Assembly: GCA_963742725.1 (NCBI GenBank)
Contig: CAVUMX010000003.1
Coordinates: forward strand, 1,426,001 to 1,490,000
Direction: 5' to 3'
Origin: CAVVAL01 sp963742725
GTDB taxonomy: Bacteria > Actinomycetota > Actinomycetes > Mycobacteriales > Cryptosporangiaceae
Length of the DNA stretch: 64,000 nt
This document shows positions 37,353 to 44,602 of this stretch, piece by piece. A program made the position numbers and the translations under genes. Position 1 is the first letter of the stretch; every line of letters starts with the position of its first letter. Under the pieces are notes generated by a model. It did no database searches and was not told the DNA's origin. It saw only the letters and a list, made by a program, of their open reading frames with translations.

Positions 37353-38399
37353 ATGAAGGTCCAGACCGTCGATCACGTCGAGTTCTACGTCGGCGATGCC
37401 CGACAGGCCGCGTACCTCCTCGGCACCGCCTACGGCTTCCGCGTCGTCGGCGACAGCGGGCCCGGCGGCACGACACGCACCCTGCACGTGCGCCACGGCG
37501 ACGTCCACCTGCTGCTCACGTCCGCGCTCACCGGTGACGACCCGGTGGCGGCCTGGGTGGCCCGGCATGGCGACGGCGTGGCCGTGATCGCCTTCGCCGT
37601 ACCGGACGTGGCCGACGCCTACCGGTCCGCGCTGGCGCTCGGCGCCACCGGCATCGAGCCGCCCCGCGAGTACCCCGGCCTCGTCACCGCGACCATCGGC
37701 GGGTTCGCCGACGTCTCGCACCGGCTGGTCGAGCGCCACGGCGACGCGTTCTGGCCGGGGCTGCTCAACGAGATCGACGCGCCGGAGACCGAACGCCTGC
37801 TGGAGGTCGTCGACCACGCGGCGATCTGCCTGCCCGCCGGCCAGCTGGAGATGACGGTCGCCTACTACCGCGACGTGTTCGGGTTCGACCAGATCTTCAC
37901 CGAGTACATCGAGGTCGGTGGCCAGGCGATGGCGTCGAAGGTGGTGCAGAGCCCGTCCGGCGGCGCGACCTTGACCTTCATCGAGCCGGACACGACGCGC
38001 CAGGCCGGCCAGATCGACGACTTCCTACGCTGGCACGGCGGCGCCGGCGTCCAGCACCTCGCCTTCCGCACCGCCGACATCGTCACCGCGGTCGACACGT
38101 TCACCGCCCGGGGAGCCCGGTTCCTGCCCGCGCCCGCCAGCTACTACGACGCACTCACCGACCGGCTCGGCGTCCCCGACGTGCCGATCGACACCCTGCG
38201 CCGGCGCGGGATCCTCGTCGACGCCGACCACGGCGGGCAGCTGTACCAGATCTTCGCCGGCTCGACGCACGTCCGCAGCACGTACTTCCACGAGCTCATC
38301 GAGCGGCACGGCGCGCGCACCTTCGGCACCAGCAACATCCGGGCCCTGTACACGGCCAAGGAGCGCGAACTGTCCGCCGCCCGGGCGGTGACGGCGTGA
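37353..38399 (+). CDS. hmaS: 4-Hydroxymandelate synthase (HmaS), HPPD-fold dioxygenase
   Basis: 348 residues, two VOC halves, with AGGGAGA before the ATG. Iron ligands: His in VVDHAAICLP (near 154), His in AGVQHLAF (near 235) and Glu in FHELIER (near 313). The segment GGQAMASKVVQSPSGGATLT and the ending RHGARTFGTSNIRALY are closer, from memory, to HmaS of glycopeptide clusters than to plain 4-hydroxyphenylpyruvate dioxygenase, which differs in the substrate pocket after the second His. HmaS converts 4-hydroxyphenylpyruvate, O2 and loss of CO2 to L-4-hydroxymandelate, the first committed step to 4-hydroxyphenylglycine. HmO-like (21899) and HpgT-like (43223) genes complete that route. It lies mid-operon, 8 bp after the KS and overlapping the PhyH gene by 4 bp. 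Confidence 0.85.
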   Translation: MKVQTVDHVEFYVGDARQAAYLLGTAYGFRVVGDSGPGGTTRTLHVRHGDVHLLLTSALTGDDPVAAWVARHGDGVAVIAFAVPDVADAYRSALALGATGIEPPREYPGLVTATIGGFADVSHRLVERHGDAFWPGLLNEIDAPETERLLEVVDHAAICLPAGQLEMTVAYYRDVFGFDQIFTEYIEVGGQAMASKVVQSPSGGATLTFIEPDTTRQAGQIDDFLRWHGGAGVQHLAFRTADIVTAVDTFTARGARFLPAPASYYDALTDRLGVPDVPIDTLRRRGILVDADHGGQLYQIFAGSTHVRSTYFHELIERHGARTFGTSNIRALYTAKERELSAARAVTA

Positions 38400-39286
38400 G
38401 CGTGGACCCGGACCTCCTGCCCACCGACGACGAGGTGGCGGGCTACCTGCGCGACGGCTGGTACCTGAGCCGGAAGCTGCTCACCGACGACGAGGTCGAC
38501 GAGCTGGTCGAGGCGACCGAGAAGTTCTACGACGGCGCCCGCGACCGGACCCTGCCGGCCCGGCCGCCGCGCCTGGCCTACTGGGAACCGCGGCACGGCG
38601 CGGTTCAGCGGCACAACGACTACATCCACTACGAGTGCGACGCCGTGGCCCGGATCCTCGGCAAGCCGGTCGTCGGCGCGGTCGCCGCCCGGCTCGCCCA
38701 GGCCGACGAGATCCGCGTCTTCCAGACGACGCTCATCTACAAGCCGCCGCTGCCGGACGAGCCGAGCAACCTCGTGCCATGGCACTTCGACAAGCACTAC
38801 TGGCAGTCCTCGACGTCCGAGCGGATGCTGACCGCGTTCGTCCCGCTGCACGACTGCGACGAGCGGATGGGCACCATCACGATGGTCGACGGCAGCCACC
38901 GGTGGCGCGAGACCGCCGCCAAGGACTCGACCACCCGGCACTTCGCCCAGCGGGACCGCGCCGATCTCGAACGGACCCTGCGCGAGAACGCGGCGTACAA
39001 CGGAGCCGAGGTGCACACGACGCCGATGGTCATTCCCAAGGGCCACATGAGCTTCCACCACTGCCGCACGTACCACGGCAGCGGACCGAACCGCAGCGAC
39101 CAACCGCGGCGCGCCATCTCCCTGCACCTTCAGGACGGCGCCAACGAGCACCGCACGTTCCGGCTCTCCGACGGCAGCGTCGTCGGCTACAACCACGACG
39201 CCCTGGTCCGCCGCACGGCCGACGGGCGGCCCGACTACGCCGATCCGGAGTTCTGCCCGGTGCTCTGGCGCGCCGGCGACAACTGA
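38396..39286 (+). CDS. Phytanoyl-CoA dioxygenase (PhyH)-family Fe(II)/2-oxoglutarate oxygenase
   Basis: 296 residues from a GTG overlapping the HmaS stop. The facial triad is HxD in VPWHFDKHYW (near 130) and a distal His in TYHGSGPNRS (near 225), followed by Arg in PRRAISLHLQ for 2-oxoglutarate. PhyH enzymes hydroxylate, desaturate, halogenate or cyclise small molecules and carrier-bound amino acids. No halogenase-type change is seen (the Asp of HxD is present), so hydroxylation or desaturation is expected. Coupling to HmaS suggests it acts on the hydroxyphenyl unit or its acyl conjugate; the substrate is unknown. Confidence 0.9.
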   Translation: MSVDPDLLPTDDEVAGYLRDGWYLSRKLLTDDEVDELVEATEKFYDGARDRTLPARPPRLAYWEPRHGAVQRHNDYIHYECDAVARILGKPVVGAVAARLAQADEIRVFQTTLIYKPPLPDEPSNLVPWHFDKHYWQSSTSERMLTAFVPLHDCDERMGTITMVDGSHRWRETAAKDSTTRHFAQRDRADLERTLRENAAYNGAEVHTTPMVIPKGHMSFHHCRTYHGSGPNRSDQPRRAISLHLQDGANEHRTFRLSDGSVVGYNHDALVRRTADGRPDYADPEFCPVLWRAGDN

Positions 39287-39306
39287 CACCTTCGTGAGGA
39301 GACCGC

Positions 39307-40095
39307 ATGTCGCGCTACCAGTGGGATGGCAGCCACCCCCGGATCGAGCAGCTGAAGCGGGACATCGCCGCGACCCGTGAGCAGGTCGTCGGGCACCCCC
39401 TCTACGCCAACCTGGACAGCTTCCCCGCGATCGTCACGTTCCTGGAGCACCACGTGTACGCCGTGTGGGACTTCATGTCCCTGCTCAAGTCGCTGCAGCG
39501 GCATTTGACCTGCGTGGAGGTGCCGTGGGTGCCGACCGGCCCGACGGTCAGCCGCCGCCTCATCAACGACATCACGCTGGTGGAGGAGAGCGACGAGATC
39601 GGCGGCGGCTTCCTCAGCCACTTCGAGCTGTACGTCGCGGGCATGGCCGAGGCCGGCGCGGACACCGCCGTCGTCGACACCTTCATCGCCCACCTGCGCG
39701 ACGGCTGGGAGGTCACCAGCGCGCTCGACGAGGCGCACGTGCCCGAGGTGTCCGCCGAGTTCGTCCGGACCACGTGGCGGTTCATCACCACCGAGCCCGT
39801 GCACTGCCAGGCGGCCGCGTTCGCCTTCGGCCGCGAGGACCTGATCCCGGACATGTTCTCCCAGGTCGTCGCGGTCAAGGACCGGGGATACCCGCTGGGC
39901 ACGTTCGTCGACTACCTCCAGCGGCACATCGAGGTGGACGGCGAGGAGCACACGCCGATGGCCATGCAGATGGTCGCCGACCTGTGCGGTGACGACGGCG
40001 TCAGGTGGAGTCAGGCCGCCGGTGCCGTCAACAAGGCCCTGAGCGCCCGGCTGCGACTGTGGGACGGCATTCTCTCCGCGATCAAGGCACCGTGA
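39307..40095 (+). CDS. DUF3050 protein, probable heme-oxygenase-like diiron oxygenase
   Basis: 262 residues, all-helical, with GAGGAG 5 bases before the ATG. The family signature FLEHHVYAVWDFMSLLKSLQ lies near residues 45-64, FLSHFELYV near 105 and RHIEVDGEEH near 206-215. The spaced Glu, His, Asp/Glu and His pairs fit the metal-ligand pattern of heme-oxygenase-like diiron oxidases (the group of UndA, BesC and SznF), but that is inferred from motif spacing. Such enzymes cleave C-C bonds, desaturate, or oxidise amines to nitroso or nitro groups. It overlaps the E1-alpha gene by GTGA and lies just after a second oxygenase, so successive oxidation of one intermediate is likely. Confidence 0.85.
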   Translation: MSRYQWDGSHPRIEQLKRDIAATREQVVGHPLYANLDSFPAIVTFLEHHVYAVWDFMSLLKSLQRHLTCVEVPWVPTGPTVSRRLINDITLVEESDEIGGGFLSHFELYVAGMAEAGADTAVVDTFIAHLRDGWEVTSALDEAHVPEVSAEFVRTTWRFITTEPVHCQAAAFAFGREDLIPDMFSQVVAVKDRGYPLGTFVDYLQRHIEVDGEEHTPMAMQMVADLCGDDGVRWSQAAGAVNKALSARLRLWDGILSAIKAP

Positions 40096-41042
40096 CGGTG
40101 GACGCCCGGCTCTACCGGACCGTCCGGTTGATCCGGCGCTTCGAGCAGCGGGCCATCGAGCTGGTCGCGGCCGGGGAGATCGTCGGCGGCATCCACCCCT
40201 GCCTCGGGCAGGAGGCCGTGGCCGCCGGCGTGTGCGCGGCCCTGCGCGACGGGGACGTCCTCACCAGCACCCATCGCGGGCACGGGCACGTGCTGGCCCG
40301 CGGCGCCGACCCCGCGCGACTGCTCGCGGAGCTGTGCGGACGGACCACCGGCTTCAACCGCGGACGGGGAGGGTCGATGCACGCCGCCGACCTCAGCCTC
40401 GGCATCTACGGCGCCAACGGGATCGTCGGCGCCGGGGTGCCGATCGCGCTCGGCGCGGCGTGGGCGTCGGCGCAGGTCGGCAACGGGGTCGCCGTGGCCT
40501 TCTTCGGCGACGGCGCGGTCAACCAGGGTGTCGTCCTGGAGTCGCTGAACCTGGCCGCGTTGATGGCGCTGCCCGTCGTGTTCGTCTGCGAGAACAACGG
40601 GTACGCGATCAGCCTGACCGTGGCGGACGGTGTCGCCGGGTCGATCACCGGCCGGGCGGAGGCCTTCGGCATCCCGGCGCGGAACGTGGACGGCGCCGAC
40701 CCCGTGGCCGTACGGGACGCGGCGACCGAGGCGGTCGAGCGGGCCCGGTCGGGCGGCGGACCGACGTTCCTGGAGTGCGCCACGTACCGGTTCGACGTGC
40801 ACCACACCTGGGAGTACCGGACACGGCCCCGGTACCGCACGCCCGAGGAGATCGAGGCGGGCCGGCGGCGTGATCCGGTCGAGATCCAGGGAGCCCGGGT
40901 CGCGGGCCGCGACGCCATCGACGCCGAGGTCGAGTCCGTCCTCGACGCCGCCGTCGCGTACGCCCTGGCCGGTCCCCGTCCCACCGACCCGATGGCGCAC
41001 CTGTACGCCACCGCCATCGCTACCCGGTCAGGAGTGGGCTGA
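40092..41042 (+). CDS. TPP-dependent dehydrogenase E1 component, alpha subunit
   Basis: 316 residues of the pyruvate/acetoin/branched-chain dehydrogenase E1-alpha family. The thiamine-diphosphate motif GDG to NN runs from FFGDGAVNQG to VCENNGYAIS (near 138-170); the active-site His is in STHRGHGHVL (near 59) and GRGGSMHAAD (near 92) is also present. Together with the beta subunit it would decarboxylate a 2-oxo acid and pass the acyl unit to a lipoyl or other carrier. No E2 or E3 gene is nearby, so the acceptor may be a dedicated ACP or the host's E2. Candidate substrates are 4-hydroxyphenylglyoxylate, 4-hydroxyphenylpyruvate or a ketose phosphate. Confidence 0.9.
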   Translation: MTVDARLYRTVRLIRRFEQRAIELVAAGEIVGGIHPCLGQEAVAAGVCAALRDGDVLTSTHRGHGHVLARGADPARLLAELCGRTTGFNRGRGGSMHAADLSLGIYGANGIVGAGVPIALGAAWASAQVGNGVAVAFFGDGAVNQGVVLESLNLAALMALPVVFVCENNGYAISLTVADGVAGSITGRAEAFGIPARNVDGADPVAVRDAATEAVERARSGGGPTFLECATYRFDVHHTWEYRTRPRYRTPEEIEAGRRRDPVEIQGARVAGRDAIDAEVESVLDAAVAYALAGPRPTDPMAHLYATAIATRSGVG

Positions 41043-41043
41043 C

Positions 41044-42072
41044 GTGCCCTGGTTGTCGTACGCCAAGGCGCTGAACCGGGCCCTGGCCGAGGAGATGGCG
41101 CGCGATCCGCGCGTGTTCCTGCTGGGGGAGGACGTCAGGATCGGCGCCTCGGGCGTCACCGCCGGACTGTCCGTCCGCCATCCCGACAGGGTGCTGGACA
41201 TGCCGCTGTCGGAGCAGGCGTTCACCGGCTTCGCCACCGGGGCGGCGCTCGCCGGGTGGCGGCCGGTGGTCGAGTTCGCCATACCGTCGCTGCTGTTCCT
41301 GACCTTCGAGCAGATCGTCAACCAGGCGCACAAGTTCGCGCTGATGACCGGCGGGCAGGCTCGCGTGCCGGTGACCTACCTGATATCCGGATCGGGTTCG
41401 AAGGCCGGCTGGGCCGGGCAGCACTCGGACCAGCCGTACGCGCTGCTGGCCCACGCCGGCGTCAAGACGGTGCTGCCGGCGACCCCGCAGGACGCGTACG
41501 GCCTGCTGCTGACGGCGATCCGCGACGACGACCCGGTGATCGTCTTCGCCCCGGCCGCGTCGCTGCCGTCCCGGGTGGACGCCGACTACACCGCACTGGC
41601 GCCCCGACCGCTGGGGCGCGGCCGCATCGCCCGGCACGGCACCGAGGTCACGGTCGTGGCCACCGGCCATCTCGTCGCCGACGCACTGGCCGTCGCGGCC
41701 GAGACCGGCATCGACGCCGAGGTCTTCGACCCGCGCACGCTGTACCCGTTCGACTGGGACGGGCTGGCCGCGTCGGTGGGCAGGACCCGGCGGCTCGTCG
41801 TGTTCGACGACGGGAACCGGTTCTGCGGCCTCGGCGCCGAGATTCTCGCGGTGGCCGCCGAACAGGGCTGGCCGCTGGACGCCCCGGCGCGCCGGATCAC
41901 CCGGCCCGACGGCGCGGTGCTGCCGTACGCCCTGGAGCTGGATCGCGCCCTGCAACCGCAGCCGGCGCAGCTCGCGGCCGCGCTGCGCGCCGTCGTCCCA
42001 CCAACCGCTGTCCCACCAACCGCTGTCGCCTCACCCGCCGGCGTCCCGTGCAGAGGAGTCGCCCGGTGCTGA
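41044..42072 (+). CDS. TPP-dependent dehydrogenase E1 component, beta subunit
   Basis: 342 residues from a GTG one base after the alpha-subunit stop. It has the E1-beta features: LGEDVRIGASGVTAGL (near 22), the TPP-contacting Glu in MPLSEQAFTGFATGAAL (near 56), SGSGSKAGWAGQHSDQPYAL (near 112; the GxxHS His) and the C-terminal transketolase domain with ATGHLVADAL and DPRTLYPFDWDGL. The last 25 residues are a Pro/Thr/Ala tail made partly by a 15-bp tandem repeat and look dispensable. It forms an alpha2-beta2 E1 with the preceding gene. The 3' end overlaps the GT2 gene by 7 bp. Confidence 0.9.
   Translation: MPWLSYAKALNRALAEEMARDPRVFLLGEDVRIGASGVTAGLSVRHPDRVLDMPLSEQAFTGFATGAALAGWRPVVEFAIPSLLFLTFEQIVNQAHKFALMTGGQARVPVTYLISGSGSKAGWAGQHSDQPYALLAHAGVKTVLPATPQDAYGLLLTAIRDDDPVIVFAPAASLPSRVDADYTALAPRPLGRGRIARHGTEVTVVATGHLVADALAVAAETGIDAEVFDPRTLYPFDWDGLAASVGRTRRLVVFDDGNRFCGLGAEILAVAAEQGWPLDAPARRITRPDGAVLPYALELDRALQPQPAQLAAALRAVVPPTAVPPTAVASPAGVPCRGVARC
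41995..42024. repeat. 15-bp tandem repeat, two perfect copies
   Basis: Units 41995-42009 and 42010-42024 encode two copies of VPPTA in the extreme C-terminal tail of the E1-beta protein. The duplication stays in frame. Confidence 0.9.
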
Positions 42073-43226
42073 CCGTCGTCTTCGGCGTCTACCTCGTCAC
42101 GGTCGCCGTCTACCTGGGGCTCCAGGCCCGCTTCGCGAACCGGGGCCGGCGCCCGGCCGTCGTCGTCGAGCGCCGCACGCCGTCCGTCGACGTGATCGTG
42201 CCGTGCTACAACGAGCGGCCGGAGACCCTGGCGTCCTGCCTCGCCGCGCTCGCCGCGCAGGACTACCAGGGCGAGATCAACGTGCACGTCGTGGACGACG
42301 GATCGTCCAACCGTGCCACCCTGGAGGCCGTGTTCGCGTCCTATGAGGACCGGTTCCGGATCGTCCGGCTGCCGGCCAACGTGGGCAAGCGCTACGCCCA
42401 GGCCGAGGTGATCACGACGACGCACGCGGAGATCGTCGTGAACGTGGACTCCGACACCGACCTCGCCCCGGACGCGCTCCGGCACATCGTCGCGGCCCTC
42501 GACGACCAGCGCGTCGGCGCGGTGATGGGGGAGATGCGCGCGATCAACGCCTCGGCCAACTGGCTCACCCTGCTCATCGACCAGCGCTACTGGTACGCGT
42601 GCAACCAGGTCTCCGCCGCGCTGAGCACGTTCGGGGCGGTGCTGTGCTGCTGCGGACCGTTCTCGGCCTACCGGCGGACGGTGCTGGAGAAGGTCCTGGA
42701 CGACTACCTGAACCAGACGTTTCTCGGCCGGCGCACGGTGCAGGGGGAGGACCGCTACCTCACCAACCTGGTACTGCGCACGGGGATGCGCACCGCGTAC
42801 GCCCCCGAGGCGCGGGCGCTGACCGTGGCGCCGGACCGGATGCGGCCCTTCCTCCGCCAGCAGCTGCGGTGGAACCGGTGCACGTACCGGGACATGATCG
42901 GGATCGCCCGGCACCTGCCGTCGTTCGGCCCGTACGTGCTCTTCGACGCGGTCATGCAGATCTTCGCGCCGGTGCTGCTCGGCCTGACCCTGCTGCTGCT
43001 CGCCGTGCACGTGGCGCGCGGCGGCGGGGACCTGCTCTGGTACGGCGGCGGGCTGGCCCTGGTCGGCCTCGCCCACAGCGGGTACGGGTGGCGCCACCAC
43101 GGCCCCCGCGCCTTGCGCCTGGCCGCCTACGGCCTGCTGCACATCGCGGTGCTGCTGCCGTCCAGGGTGCACGCGCTGATCACGATCACCGACGACAGGT
43201 GGGGCCGGCGCGGGGCGGCGTCATGA
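42066..43226 (+). CDS. GT2 glycosyltransferase, NodC/hyaluronan-synthase-like membrane enzyme
   Basis: 386 residues from a GTG that overlaps the E1-beta stop. One N-terminal helix (1-20) is followed by a cytoplasmic GT-A domain with VDVIVPCYNE (near 42), the D-D-G VHVVDDGSS (near 75), DxD in VNVDSDTDL (near 126), the acceptor-site GEDRYLTN (near 226) and the QxxRW motif RQQLRWNRC (near 266), then C-terminal helices. This is the processive hyaluronan/chitin-oligosaccharide synthase architecture. It would transfer GlcNAc, GlcA or a similar sugar from a UDP donor. Its place between E1-beta and HpgT in a tight operon suggests it decorates the cluster product at the membrane; a chance operon neighbour is less likely given the ATGA overlap downstream. 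Confidence 0.85.
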   Translation: MLTVVFGVYLVTVAVYLGLQARFANRGRRPAVVVERRTPSVDVIVPCYNERPETLASCLAALAAQDYQGEINVHVVDDGSSNRATLEAVFASYEDRFRIVRLPANVGKRYAQAEVITTTHAEIVVNVDSDTDLAPDALRHIVAALDDQRVGAVMGEMRAINASANWLTLLIDQRYWYACNQVSAALSTFGAVLCCCGPFSAYRRTVLEKVLDDYLNQTFLGRRTVQGEDRYLTNLVLRTGMRTAYAPEARALTVAPDRMRPFLRQQLRWNRCTYRDMIGIARHLPSFGPYVLFDAVMQIFAPVLLGLTLLLLAVHVARGGGDLLWYGGGLALVGLAHSGYGWRHHGPRALRLAAYGLLHIAVLLPSRVHALITITDDRWGRRGAAS

Positions 43227-44602
43227 CCGCCGTGACACCGCGTCAGGGAGTCATGCTCCGCCGCGAGGACCTGCACGCCTCGGTGTCCGATCCGGACGCC
43301 GGCACGATGAACTTCCTCAACGAGGTCGCCGAGCGGTACCCCGACGCGATCTCGCTGGCCGCCGGGCGCCCGCGCGACGGCTTCTACGACGTCCACGACA
43401 TCGTCGGCTACCTGACCCGCTACGCCGCCAGCCGCGACGACGACCTGACCCAGTACGGCCGCACCAACGGGCGCATCGGCGACCTCATCGCCCGGTACCT
43501 CGCCGTCGACGAGGGCATCCACGTGGACCCGGGGGCGATCGCCGTCACCGTGGGCTGCCAGGAGGCCATGGTCATCGCCCTCCGGGGGCTGTGCGCCCAG
43601 CCGGGCGACGCGGTGCTCGCGGTCGAGCCCACCTACGTCGGCATCACCGGCGCGGCCCGCGTGCTCGGCGTGCCGGTGGTACCGGTCCCGGAAGCGCGCG
43701 GTGGTCCGTTGCCGACGGCGGCCGGCGGTTCCGGGCGGCAGCCGGGCGGTGGCGGCTTGGCGCCGGAGGCCGGCGGTGGCGGCTTGGTGCCGGAGGCCGG
43801 CGGTGGCGGCTTGGCGCCGGAGGCGGTGGCCGCAGCGGCGGCTGAAGCCAGGGCGCGGGGGCTGCGGCCCCGTGTCCTGTACGTGATTCCGAACTTCGCG
43901 AACCCGTCCGGCGTCTGCCTGTCGGTTGCCACGCGCCGCGAGTTGCTGGCCGTCGCCGCGGCCGAGGATCTGTTGATCCTGGAAGACGATCCGTACGGGG
44001 TGTTCGGCCTGGCCGACGATCCGGTCCCGTCCCTGAAGGCGCTCGACACCGAGCGGCGGGTGCTCTACCTCGGCTCGTTCGCCAAGTCGTGCTTTCCCGG
44101 TCCGCGGGTGGGGTTCCTGGTGGCCGACCAGACGGTGGTGGACCCGGCCGGGCGGCACCGGTCGCTGGCCGAGGAGCTGTCGGCGGTGAAGAGCATGCTC
44201 ACCGTCAACACGTCGCCCATCGCGGAAGCCGTGATCGGCGGCATCCTGCTGGACGCGGGCGGCAGCCTGCGGGCGGCCAACCGCGACAAGCGCGCCTTCT
44301 ACCGCCGGAACCTGCGGGTGCTGCGCGCGGCCCTCGCCGTGGCGTTCCGCGACGACCCGCACGTGAGCTGGAACAACCCGGCCGGCGGCTTCTTCGCCGT
44401 CCTGGACGTGCCGCTGCCCGCCGACGAGAAGCTGCTCGAAATCTCCGCCCGCGAGTACGGCGTGATCTGGACCCCGATGCGGTTCTTCTACGCGGGCGCG
44501 GGCGGCGAACGGGCGATCCGCCTGTCCGTCAGCGCGCTCGATCCGGACGGGATCGTCGAGGGTGTCCGCCGTCTCGCCACGTTGCTAGGAGACCTGCGAT
44601 GA
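43223..44602 (+). CDS. 4-Hydroxyphenylglycine aminotransferase-like PLP enzyme (HpgT type)
   Basis: 459 residues, fold-type I class I/II aminotransferase. The N-terminal LHASVSDPDAGTMNFLNEV (near 14) and QYGRTNGRIGDLIARYL are, from memory, HpgT hallmarks; then VTVGCQEAM, ILEDDPYGVFG and the PLP Lys in YLGSFAKSCFPGPRVGF (near 288). HpgT aminates 4-hydroxyphenylglyoxylate, usually with tyrosine as donor, giving L-4-hydroxyphenylglycine and new hydroxyphenylpyruvate. With HmaS and the HmO-like oxidase the pathway is complete. Odd: three copies of a 9-residue GGGGLAPEA-type repeat, from a 27-bp DNA repeat, are inserted near residues 175-200, in what should be a surface loop. The ATG overlaps the GT2 stop and the end overlaps the hydrolase start, both by ATGA. 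Confidence 0.85.
   Translation: MTAVTPRQGVMLRREDLHASVSDPDAGTMNFLNEVAERYPDAISLAAGRPRDGFYDVHDIVGYLTRYAASRDDDLTQYGRTNGRIGDLIARYLAVDEGIHVDPGAIAVTVGCQEAMVIALRGLCAQPGDAVLAVEPTYVGITGAARVLGVPVVPVPEARGGPLPTAAGGSGRQPGGGGLAPEAGGGGLVPEAGGGGLAPEAVAAAAAEARARGLRPRVLYVIPNFANPSGVCLSVATRRELLAVAAAEDLLILEDDPYGVFGLADDPVPSLKALDTERRVLYLGSFAKSCFPGPRVGFLVADQTVVDPAGRHRSLAEELSAVKSMLTVNTSPIAEAVIGGILLDAGGSLRAANRDKRAFYRRNLRVLRAALAVAFRDDPHVSWNNPAGGFFAVLDVPLPADEKLLEISAREYGVIWTPMRFFYAGAGGERAIRLSVSALDPDGIVEGVRRLATLLGDLR
43745..43825. repeat. 27-bp tandem repeat, three copies, inside the HpgT-like gene
   Basis: Three units of 27 bp (period shown by the TTGG at about 43757, 43784 and 43811) code for GGGGLAPEA, GGGGLVPEA and GGGGLAPEA. 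The frame is kept. The copy number could vary between strains. Confidence 0.9.

Noticed and set aside
37353..38399. Reading the HmaS-like gene as ordinary tyrosine-catabolic HPPD
   Set aside because: Operon context with HpgT-like and HmO-like genes and the motif details favour HmaS; no homogentisate dioxygenase or other tyrosine-degradation gene is present.
43745..43825. CRISPR-like array
   Set aside because: The units are directly adjacent without spacers, lie inside a coding gene and keep the reading frame, so this is a coding tandem repeat.
43223..44602. Reading the HpgT-like gene as a MocR-type regulator or general aminotransferase
   Set aside because: There is no N-terminal GntR helix-turn-helix, and the N-terminal LHASVSDP...TMNFLNE pattern is HpgT-like.
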